DNA of 7,798 nt from Chloroflexota bacterium. GTDB lineage: Bacteria; Chloroflexota; Anaerolineae; UBA7937. The stretch is taken from contig DMLA01000014.1 in NCBI GenBank assembly GCA_003453555.1, positions 1 through 7,798 of the forward strand, in the 5' to 3' direction. A program made the translations under genes and the position numbers. The stretch's first letter is position 1, and each line of letters starts with the position of its first letter. The notes beneath the pieces were generated by a model. It had not been told where the DNA came from and searched no databases. It saw nothing but the letters and a program-made list of their open reading frames with translations. Shown piece by piece: positions 1 through 4,437 of this stretch.

Positions 1-19
1 GCCCCACCCAACTAGTAAA

Positions 20-110
20 TAGATGGACTTTCTTCCATCTAATCCCCTCTCAGGAGGATTAGGCAGACTTCTTTCCACCTAATCCCCCAGTTAGCGTATT
101 AGATAGACGG
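20..110. repeat. Degenerate ~40-bp tandem repeat with overlapping palindromes
   Basis: Two 40-base units (21-60 and 61-100) and the start of a third (101-110) align without gaps. The best-conserved part is 27-47 against 67-87, with 18 of 21 bases alike and sharing CTAATCCCC. The stretch is also built from inverted repeats: AGATGGA (21-27) with TCCATCT (34-40), CTAATCC (39-45) with GGATTAG (56-62), GGATTAGG (56-63) with CCTAATCC (78-85), and CTAAT (79-83) with ATTAG (98-102). Neighbouring arms can therefore form alternative hairpins. The array may continue left of the window. Its role is unknown; the position just before a recombinase gene makes a recombination-related or decayed mobile-element end possible, but this is inference. 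Confidence 0.6.
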
Positions 111-304
111 TTAACCCTGCCCTTTGTGTGTTTGACTGCCAGTGTACTCCCAAAGCAAAACGCCGTCAACCCAGACAACAGCACTTGGAGCCCCGTCTCC
201 CTCCTCGGCATTGACCATACACGGGAACCAGCAGCCGCTTCCATCCTCACTCGAACCCACAAAACAACCTCGGCCAGTTCGCCAGCTATGTAGGGACCCG
301 ACGG

Positions 305-1201
305 TTGCCTGCTGATATCGAGGAGATCACTATTGATGACCTCAGGCGGTATGTCGTTTACCTCAGAGAAGAGAAGGTGCCCTATTCCGAACACCCATAC
401 CGGCGACCGAACAGAGGTGGTCAATTATCAGCCACTACAATCTCGGACTATGTCACGTCCTTGAGGGCTTTCTACTCATGGCTCACAAGAGAGAAGATCG
501 TCGGCCAAGACGAGAATCCATTCTCATCCGGCAGGATCAAGGTTCCCAAGCCGCCTGAAAGGTTGATAGAAAGTCTGGATGATCGCCATATCGAAATGCT
601 CCTCAACACGTGCTCCTCGGACGACTTCGAGGATTCCAGGGATAAAGCTATCATGCTCATCCTTCTCGATACAGGGGTTAGAGTCTCAGAGCTAGTCAGT
701 CTGAAATTGAAGCAAGTGAATTGGGAACAGGGTGTCGGATCACTTTTGATCAAAGGCAAGGGGTCCAAGGAACGGGTAGTCCCCATTGGTCCTACCACAC
801 TGAATGCGTATCTACAATATCACTATCACTATCACCGAGAGAGCGCGTTGCACGGTGCGTTTCCGTTCTTGAGCCGAAGAGGGCGACCCCTAACCCCGAC
901 GGGAGTCAGGCAGATGTTGAAGCGGAGAGCAAAGGAAGCAGGGATCACCGGAGTCAGGGTGTCGCCTCACACCTTCCGTCACACGTTCGCCAGAAGGTAC
1001 CTTGTGAATGGCGGCAGCCAGATAGCCCTCAAACAGATACTCGGTCATACCACGATGGAGATGGTTAGTCACTACGCAAGGCTGTCCGACAAGGACCTGC
1101 AGGCCCTGCATATAGGTACTTCTCCTGTAGAGCGAATGAGCGTCTCGACTACCCCTGTTCCACCACCGCCTACCCCGAAGCGTTCAACATCTCCATCATG
1201 A
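305..1201 (+). CDS. Tyrosine recombinase/integrase (XerC/XerD-like), probably 5'-truncated or frameshifted
   Basis: Site-specific DNA recombinase of the phage-integrase/Xer family, cutting and rejoining DNA through a 3'-phosphotyrosine link. Residues 1-75 hold most of the SAM-like core-binding domain, and about 88-265 the catalytic domain. The full catalytic set is visible: Arg126 in TGVRVSEL, Lys152 in KGKGSKERVVP, His222 and Arg225 in HTFRHTF, His248 in ILGH, and Tyr257 in HYARLS. A Pro/Ser/Thr-rich tail (about 275-298) ends the protein. The only in-frame start is TTG at 305, with AGGGA at 292-296 ahead of it. However, the frame stays open upstream to a TGA at 212 and encodes family-like residues NNLGQFASYVG just before the TTG. 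This suggests that the real N-terminus lies further upstream and has been lost to a frameshift near 261-265. The catalytic half looks intact; activity of the whole protein is doubtful. The gene points towards the tRNA-Arg gene. Confidence 0.85.
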   Translation: MPADIEEITIDDLRRYVVYLREEKVPYSEHPYRRPNRGGQLSATTISDYVTSLRAFYSWLTREKIVGQDENPFSSGRIKVPKPPERLIESLDDRHIEMLLNTCSSDDFEDSRDKAIMLILLDTGVRVSELVSLKLKQVNWEQGVGSLLIKGKGSKERVVPIGPTTLNAYLQYHYHYHRESALHGAFPFLSRRGRPLTPTGVRQMLKRRAKEAGITGVRVSPHTFRHTFARRYLVNGGSQIALKQILGHTTMEMVSHYARLSDKDLQALHIGTSPVERMSVSTTPVPPPPTPKRSTSPS

Positions 1202-1402
1202 GACCCGGAGAGGCCCGCCAATCCAGTGACCCGCCTTTGACGCCCGCGGCCCCGCCCATCTGACTTCCCAAGTCCTCACTTCCACGGGACCAAACCTCGC
1301 CCCATCCATCTTGCGTGAGTCTAGCCCTCGCGACCAAGAATTCCGGCCAATTCTGTCAATCTCTCCTCAACCAGCCCTTCTTCTGAAAAGCATGAGCCAG
1401 GC

Positions 1403-1431
1403 TTGACCGGAATGCGACCTGATGCTATAAT
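1403..1431 (+). promoter_or_regulatory. Sigma-A/sigma-70 type promoter upstream of tRNA-Arg
   Basis: A -35 box TTGACC (1403-1408) and a -10 box TATAAT (1426-1431) are separated by exactly 17 bases. Transcription would begin near 1437-1439, about 120 bases before the mature tRNA 5' end. The likely product is the tRNA-Arg precursor, or a short RNA ending at the hairpin near 1530. A short inverted repeat (TTGAA/TTCAA, 1432-1446) straddles the predicted start. Confidence 0.7.
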
Positions 1432-1515
1432 TTGAATGAGGTTCAACCAAGCCAGAGTCTAGAAAGAGGGTGAAAAATAGAGTCACTGATTTGTCCTTAG
1501 TGGAAGAACATTTGG

Positions 1516-1534
1516 GCCTAGAGAGAGGCTTTTT
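1516..1534 (+). terminator. Weak terminator-like hairpin before tRNA-Arg
   Basis: GCCT (1516-1519) and AGGC (1526-1529) form a four-pair stem with a six-base loop, followed directly by five T. The stem is short, so it may be only a partial terminator or a chance match. It lies between the promoter at 1403 and the tRNA, which would make a transcript of about 95 bases if it works. Confidence 0.25.
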
Positions 1535-1557
1535 GCACGTTCAAAGATCAAAATCAT

Positions 1558-1631
1558 GCGCCTGTAGCTCAATTGGAGAGAGCGACTGACTACGAATCAG
1601 TAGGTTGTGGGTTCGAGTCCCGCCAGGCGCA
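1558..1631 (+). tRNA. tRNA-Arg (anticodon ACG)
   Basis: The full cloverleaf can be drawn. The acceptor stem GCGCCTG (1558-1564) pairs with CAGGCGC (1624-1630), with A1631 as discriminator. The D-stem is GCTC/GAGC (1567-1570, 1580-1583). The anticodon stem ACTGA/TCAGT (1585-1589, 1597-1601) encloses loop CTACGAA, giving anticodon ACG at 1592-1594. A five-base variable loop follows. The T-stem GTGGG/CCCGC (1607-1611, 1619-1623) closes loop TTCGAGT. The 3' CCA is not encoded. With A34 converted to inosine, this tRNA would read CGU, CGC and CGA. It is 74 bases with no intron, and the nearest clear promoter is at 1403-1431. Confidence 0.96.
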
Positions 1632-1844
1632 TCTGAACACAGCCTGTGGTTACCCCTCAGGGTTAGTCTATATTCCTGCGCATAGAAGAACTGCCCTAAC
1701 AATATCTTCACCCTTCGCCGACGCCCACACGACACGCCTCCTCCGACAGTCTTTTCTTCCCCCGGAACTCGGCTCCCGAGTCCACATTCACCCGGACGAG
1801 TAGCCAGCCTGGCCCAGACAAGAGAATTGGTACCAAAGTAAGGC

Positions 1845-1873
1845 TTGTCAAACCTTCGCTCTTACAGTAGAGT
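1845..1873 (+). promoter_or_regulatory. Possible distal promoter for the 2059 gene
   Basis: TTGTCA (1845-1850) and TAGAGT (1868-1873) have a 17-base gap. The -35 box matches consensus at five of six positions, the -10 box at four. Start of transcription would fall near 1880, at the beginning of the long stem at 1880-1945, and would give an untranslated leader of about 180 bases. It is weaker than the proximal promoter at 1996-2024. Confidence 0.35.
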
Positions 1874-1879
1874 TGGAAA

Positions 1880-1945
1880 AGAGAGTTTGGGCAGGAGCTG
1901 CGATAGATCATTATCCTTCCGCAGGCTCTTCGGCCCGGACTCTCT
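1880..1945 (+). promoter_or_regulatory. Long imperfect stem-loop in the possible 5' leader of the 2059 gene
   Basis: Arms pair in order from the outside: AGAGAGT (1880-1886) with ACTCTCT (1939-1945); a 2x2 internal loop; GGGC (1889-1892) with GCCC (1933-1936); AG (1893-1894) with TT (1929-1930); GAGC (1895-1898) with GCTC (1925-1928); and TGCG (1899-1902) with CGCA (1920-1923), with one bulged G. The loop is 17 bases. I do not recognise a known riboswitch or T-box. It could be a leader regulator, a small RNA, or the site of a dimeric DNA-binding protein. Confidence 0.4.
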
Positions 1946-1995
1946 CTTTGTTCACTCCCCTCGCCGGCTAGGGGAAAATGCCCCTTCTCATCGTT

Positions 1996-2024
1996 TTGCC
2001 TTGTTGAGAAGAGGGTGCTAGAAT
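1996..2024 (+). promoter_or_regulatory. Promoter of the 174-residue protein gene
   Basis: TTGCCT (1996-2001) and TAGAAT (2019-2024) are 17 bases apart, with predicted start near 2031 and a leader of about 28 bases to the ATG at 2059. The -35 box sits inside the loop of an inverted repeat (CTTCTCA 1984-1990, TGAGAAG 2005-2011; three more pairs outside with a one-base bulge, 1981-1983 with 2013-2015). Such a placement would suit repressor binding, but no regulator is seen. Confidence 0.55.
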
Positions 2025-2058
2025 AGAGAGGTGGACCCTTCCGCCTAGGAGAAACCCT

Positions 2059-2583
2059 ATGAACCAAGAACCCTTGGACGAAGCAAGGCATGAGGTAGCC
2101 CTCTACTCAGATTCGTATGAGATGAAAGGAACGCTAGTAATGCGGCCGCCTCGACGCTTCTTGGACATCCTCAACGACCGGTTTCGGCTCATTCTCTCTC
2201 TCACCGAAGCCTCGATCCGCCCCCTGGTCGCTGAGCCGGGCACTCGTCCCCTGGCCGTACCCTCTTTGATGGTGAACAAAGAGGGGATAATCATGGCCCG
2301 GCTTATCGAGGAGACGAAGATCCCCAGCGGGGAGTTCATCACCGTCCACAAGGTGGCCCGCCCGGTGACAGCCTATGTAGGCCCCTTTGTCATCCATGGA
2401 CAGATGCACGCCCTCCAAGAGGCTAGCCTACTCCAAGCCCTGGACGCCGTTGCCGAAGATTTCATCGCCCTCACGAAACCATCGGCCCTCTGCGTGACCA
2501 GCCCCTGGCTCTCCCTCAAGGGGGGGATTATCGCCGCCGTTCGAAAATCTAGCCTCGCCGCCCTTCAGGAGAGAGCCTCTTAG
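2059..2583 (+). CDS. Uncharacterised protein with two copies of a ~70-residue domain
   Basis: Unknown function; 174 residues, no signal peptide, membrane segment or obvious catalytic motif, so probably cytoplasmic. The start is well supported: AGGAG at 2047-2051 lies seven bases ahead of the ATG. The two halves align: residues 11-39 match 101-129 without a gap (YEMKGTLVM against FVIHGQMHA; RRFLDILN against SLLQALD). FRLILSLTEASIRP then matches EDFIALTKPSALCV, and MVNKEGIIMAR matches WLSLKGGIIAAVR. Each copy looks like a small mostly-beta unit with a short helix (beta, helix, beta, beta). The pattern recalls small uncharacterised bacterial domains of the DUF6812 kind, but that family name comes from memory and is uncertain. 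It appears to be a single-gene unit with its own promoter, and a small hairpin overlaps the stop codon. Confidence 0.75.
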   Translation: MNQEPLDEARHEVALYSDSYEMKGTLVMRPPRRFLDILNDRFRLILSLTEASIRPLVAEPGTRPLAVPSLMVNKEGIIMARLIEETKIPSGEFITVHKVARPVTAYVGPFVIHGQMHALQEASLLQALDAVAEDFIALTKPSALCVTSPWLSLKGGIIAAVRKSSLAALQERAS

Positions 2584-2600
2584 GGGTGGCTAAGCCCCTT
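2583..2600 (+). terminator. GC-rich hairpin at the stop codon, possible weak terminator
   Basis: GGGG (2583-2586, starting with the last base of the stop codon) can pair with CCCC (2595-2598). An alternative, tighter fold pairs GGC (2588-2590) with GCC (2594-2596). Only two T follow, so intrinsic termination would be weak. Its sequence resembles the palindrome at 2647-2666, since both contain GGCTA and AGCCCC. Confidence 0.25.
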
Positions 2601-2612
2601 GCCATATTATCC

Positions 2613-2641
2613 TTGACACACTAGGGAGGGTAAGGTATATT
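2613..2641 (+). promoter_or_regulatory. Strong sigma-A type promoter of the CDF-DsbA-CcdA operon
   Basis: A consensus -35 box TTGACA (2613-2618) and a -10 box TATATT (2636-2641) are spaced by 17 bases. Predicted transcription start is near 2648, leaving a leader of about 60 bases before the first ATG. The start coincides with a perfect 20-base palindrome (2647-2666). Confidence 0.8.
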
Positions 2642-2646
2642 TATGA

Positions 2647-2666
2647 GAGGGGGCTAAAGCCCCCTC
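2647..2666. promoter_or_regulatory. Perfect palindrome at the operon's predicted transcription start
   Basis: GAGGGGGCT (2647-2655) and AGCCCCCTC (2658-2666) are exact reverse complements, separated by AA. It follows the -10 box by five bases. As DNA it could be an operator for a metal-sensing repressor of the ArsR or similar type, fitting the metal transporter downstream. As RNA it would form a very stable 5'-terminal hairpin that may protect the mRNA. No T-run follows, so it is not an intrinsic terminator. The choice between these roles is inference. Confidence 0.55.
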
Positions 2667-2707
2667 GCTGTCATCTATTACATCGCCTTTCGCTATCAGT
2701 AAGGGAG

Positions 2708-3718
2708 ATGAACGGCCCCCAAAATGGAGAGATGGCTAGCCCAAGAGACGAGACTAAAATGAGCGAAAAGATAGATGAGCACCATCGCGGTCGGGGGGCG
2801 CGAGAACTGACCATCGTCTTCTCCATGACCTTAGCCTTCATGGTCGCCGAGATCGTAGGAGCCCTCCTCACCAACAGCCTGGCTCTCCTTTCCGATGCAG
2901 GGCATATGCTCACCGATGCCGGGGCGTTGGGGTTAAGCCTCTTCGCCATCTGGTTCGCCAGCCGCCCAGCCACTCCAGAGAAGAGCTACGGCTACTATCG
3001 GTTGGAAATCCTGGCTGCCCTCATCAATGGCATAACCTTGGTCCTCATCTCCCTCTATATCTTCTACGAAGCGTTCCACCGCTTCATGGAGCCTCCTCAG
3101 GTTCGCAGCCTCCCCATGCTAACTATCGCCTCCCTAGGTCTCACCGTCAATCTGGTAGGGGCTTGGATACTGGCTCGTCCTGAAGAAGGAGGGCTCAACA
3201 TCAGAGGGGCGTTCTTACATCTTCTAGGAGACGCCTTGGGCTCGGTGGGGGCCATGGTGGCTGGCGTGGTGATGCTGGCCTTCGACTGGTGGCTGGCCGA
3301 CCCCTTGATCAGCGTGGGCATCGGGCTCCTCATAATCTATGGGGCCGTGCGTCTCCTTCGAGACGTGGTTGATATCCTCATGGAAGGGACCCCAGCCCAT
3401 ATCGACCTGACCGCTTTAGGGCGTCGCATGACCGAGATCCCAGGGGTAGCCTCCGTCCACGACCTCCATGTCTGGAGCTTGACCTCTGACTTCGAAACTA
3501 TGAGCGGCCACGTAGTGGTCAGCGATGATCTCGATGGGGAAAGACAACAGGAGCTTTTGGCCACCCTTTGCCAAACCTTGGCCCGTGAGTTCGGCATCGA
3601 CCATGTCACTATCCAACTGGAGAGCAATCAGATGGTGGAGAAGGGCCGCTTCGCTTGCCGTTGTCCGGCCAACGGAGGCTTCACTTCGATCTGTTCCGCA
3701 CCAGAAAAGGTAGAGTAG
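2708..3718 (+). CDS. Cation diffusion facilitator, CzcD/ZnT-like Zn2+ efflux transporter
   Basis: Proton-coupled antiporter of the CDF family exporting Zn2+ (possibly also Cd2+ or Co2+) from the cytoplasm. At 336 residues it is of normal length. About six membrane helices lie between residues 33 and 216. The metal site shows the zinc-type HxxxD pairs: His66/Asp70 in HMLTD, and His171/Asp175 in HLLGD. The cytoplasmic domain (about 222-310) carries the family motif HDLHVWSLTS (251-260), and LLRDVVDILMEGTP (216-229) precedes it. The extra C-terminal tail has CRC plus a further Cys, which might bind metal. The start is uncertain: AAGGGAG (2701-2707) touches the ATG at 2708, which is very close for a ribosome site, and ATG at 2759 (MSEKIDEHH) is an alternative that still keeps a His-containing N-terminus. 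First gene of an operon with the redox genes 13 bases downstream; likely controlled at the promoter/palindrome at 2613-2666. Confidence 0.93.
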   Translation: MNGPQNGEMASPRDETKMSEKIDEHHRGRGARELTIVFSMTLAFMVAEIVGALLTNSLALLSDAGHMLTDAGALGLSLFAIWFASRPATPEKSYGYYRLEILAALINGITLVLISLYIFYEAFHRFMEPPQVRSLPMLTIASLGLTVNLVGAWILARPEEGGLNIRGAFLHLLGDALGSVGAMVAGVVMLAFDWWLADPLISVGIGLLIIYGAVRLLRDVVDILMEGTPAHIDLTALGRRMTEIPGVASVHDLHVWSLTSDFETMSGHVVVSDDLDGERQQELLATLCQTLAREFGIDHVTIQLESNQMVEKGRFACRCPANGGFTSICSAPEKVE

Positions 3719-3726
3719 AAAGGTGG
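3719..3726 (+). promoter_or_regulatory. Ribosome binding site deciding the DsbA-like start
   Basis: AAAGGTGG lies directly after the stop of the transporter gene and five bases before ATG 3732. A GTG at 3723 in the same frame lies inside this site and lacks a site of its own, so ATG 3732 is the better start. Confidence 0.7.
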
Positions 3727-3731
3727 AAAAG

Positions 3732-4388
3732 ATGTCCCAGAGGAATAGAACGGCTCGGTTTTTCGTGCTCTTAGGCCTAACTGGCCTCATATTGATAGGG
3801 CTCCTTTCTGGTTGCAGCGGGGCTGCAACTCCAGAAGTCATCCCCACTCCTACCTGGCCAAGCCAAACCCCGGAAGGAGACCCCGTTAAGGGCTCGCCCG
3901 ATGCCCCAGTGACTATCACCGAATACTCTGAGTACCAGTGTCCCTTCTGCTCCCGTTTTGTGCAGGAGACCTTGCCCCTCATCGAGGAGAACTACATCGC
4001 CACCGGCAAAGTACGCCTCATCTTCAGGAACTTCCCGGTGCACCAGCAAGCCGTTGTAGCCGCTGGAGCAGCCGTCTGTGCCCAGGGACAAGATGAGTTC
4101 TGGCAGATGCACGATACTCTATTCGCCCAGCAAGGGGAGTGGTCGGGGAATCCGGATTTCTTGGAGCTCTTCGAAGGGTATGCCCAAGATATGGGGCTAG
4201 ATACCGACCAATTCACCTCCTGTTTGAACGTGGGGGAATGGTTGGACAAAGTCAAGAAGGATTTCGAGGCCGGGCGAGAAGCCGGGGTCCAGGGCACTCC
4301 CTCCTTTCTCATCAATAATCAACTCGTTGTCGGAGCACAGCCCTTCGAAGTCTTTCAAGAGGTCATAGAGGAGGAACTAGCCAAGTGA
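3732..4388 (+). CDS. DsbA/BdbD-like thiol-disulfide oxidoreductase, lipoprotein
   Basis: Thioredoxin-fold protein acting outside the cytoplasmic membrane on protein disulfides. The 218-residue product starts with a lipoprotein signal: RTAR, a hydrophobic run (about 10-24) and lipobox LLSGC with Cys28. A Pro/Thr-rich linker follows (about 32-52). The catalytic motif CPFC is at Cys70-Cys73 within SEYQCPFCSRF, and the cis-proline loop is GTPSF (Pro190). Between them sits the inserted helical part typical of DsbA-type folds, with FWQMHDTLF and two further cysteines (Cys116, Cys164) that may form a structural disulfide. It lies 13 bases after the transporter and just before a CcdA-type membrane carrier, its likely redox partner. 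Whether it works as oxidase, or as a reductase/isomerase kept reduced by the next protein, cannot be told from sequence. A perfect inverted repeat overlaps its stop codon. Confidence 0.92.
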   Translation: MSQRNRTARFFVLLGLTGLILIGLLSGCSGAATPEVIPTPTWPSQTPEGDPVKGSPDAPVTITEYSEYQCPFCSRFVQETLPLIEENYIATGKVRLIFRNFPVHQQAVVAAGAAVCAQGQDEFWQMHDTLFAQQGEWSGNPDFLELFEGYAQDMGLDTDQFTSCLNVGEWLDKVKKDFEAGREAGVQGTPSFLINNQLVVGAQPFEVFQEVIEEELAK

Positions 4389-4416
4389 ACGATGAAACCT
4401 ATCCAGGCATCGTTCA
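4386..4416 (+). promoter_or_regulatory. Inverted repeat between the DsbA-like and CcdA-fusion genes
   Basis: TGAACGATG (4386-4394, beginning with the stop codon) and CATCGTTCA (4408-4416) are perfect reverse complements around a 13-base loop. No T-run follows. In the mRNA it would form a nine-pair hairpin in the 49-base gap of the operon, where it could stop 3' decay, guide RNA processing, or reduce transcription into the next gene. Confidence 0.55.
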
Positions 4417-4437
4417 TCAATCTTTGGTAGAGAGGGG

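Larger units (their letters stand above)
1202..1557. other. 356-base non-coding stretch between recombinase and tRNA
   Basis: No convincing gene is seen on either strand. The first 200 bases (1202-1400) show no structure I can name. The right part holds a strong promoter (1403-1431), a small inverted repeat at its predicted start (TTGAA 1432-1436, TTCAA 1442-1446) and a weak terminator-like hairpin (1516-1534), then leads into the tRNA. Confidence 0.6.
1632..2058. other. 427-base structured non-coding stretch between tRNA and the 174-residue protein gene
   Basis: No gene is supported here on either strand. Several inverted repeats stand out: ACTCGG/CCGAGT (1767-1772, 1776-1781), a long imperfect stem spanning 1880-1945, CCCCT/AGGGG (1957-1961, 1970-1974) and CTTCTCA/TGAGAAG (1984-1990, 2005-2011). 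Two promoter-like pairs on the plus strand (1845-1873 and 1996-2024) point towards the gene at 2059. The first part (1632-1760) shows nothing I can name. Confidence 0.55.

Noticed and set aside
20..110. CRISPR-like array
   Set aside because: Units differ at about a third of positions, only about two are present, and the would-be spacer parts are partly alike and palindromic.
59..424. Open frame of 121 codons on the minus strand
   Set aside because: It overlaps the well-supported recombinase on the other strand, has no domain-like pattern and no clear ribosome site.
818..835. Three copies of TATCAC inside the recombinase gene
   Set aside because: It encodes a short Tyr-His run (residues 172-177) in frame and is too short to call a functional repeat.
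1607..1631. Second copy of the tRNA 3' end as an attachment site
   Set aside because: I looked for GTTCGAGTCCCGCC or AGGCGCA elsewhere in the window and saw none.
1573..1803. Open frame of 76 codons across the tRNA
   Set aside because: It starts inside the tRNA gene and encodes no recognisable protein.
1827..1836. TTGGTACCAA as a T-box element
   Set aside because: It is a simple palindrome and lacks the conserved T-box context; it also lies before, not after, the large stem.
3723..3731. GTG start for the DsbA-like gene
   Set aside because: The GTG lies inside the ribosome site for ATG 3732, which has proper spacing and gives a normal lipoprotein signal.
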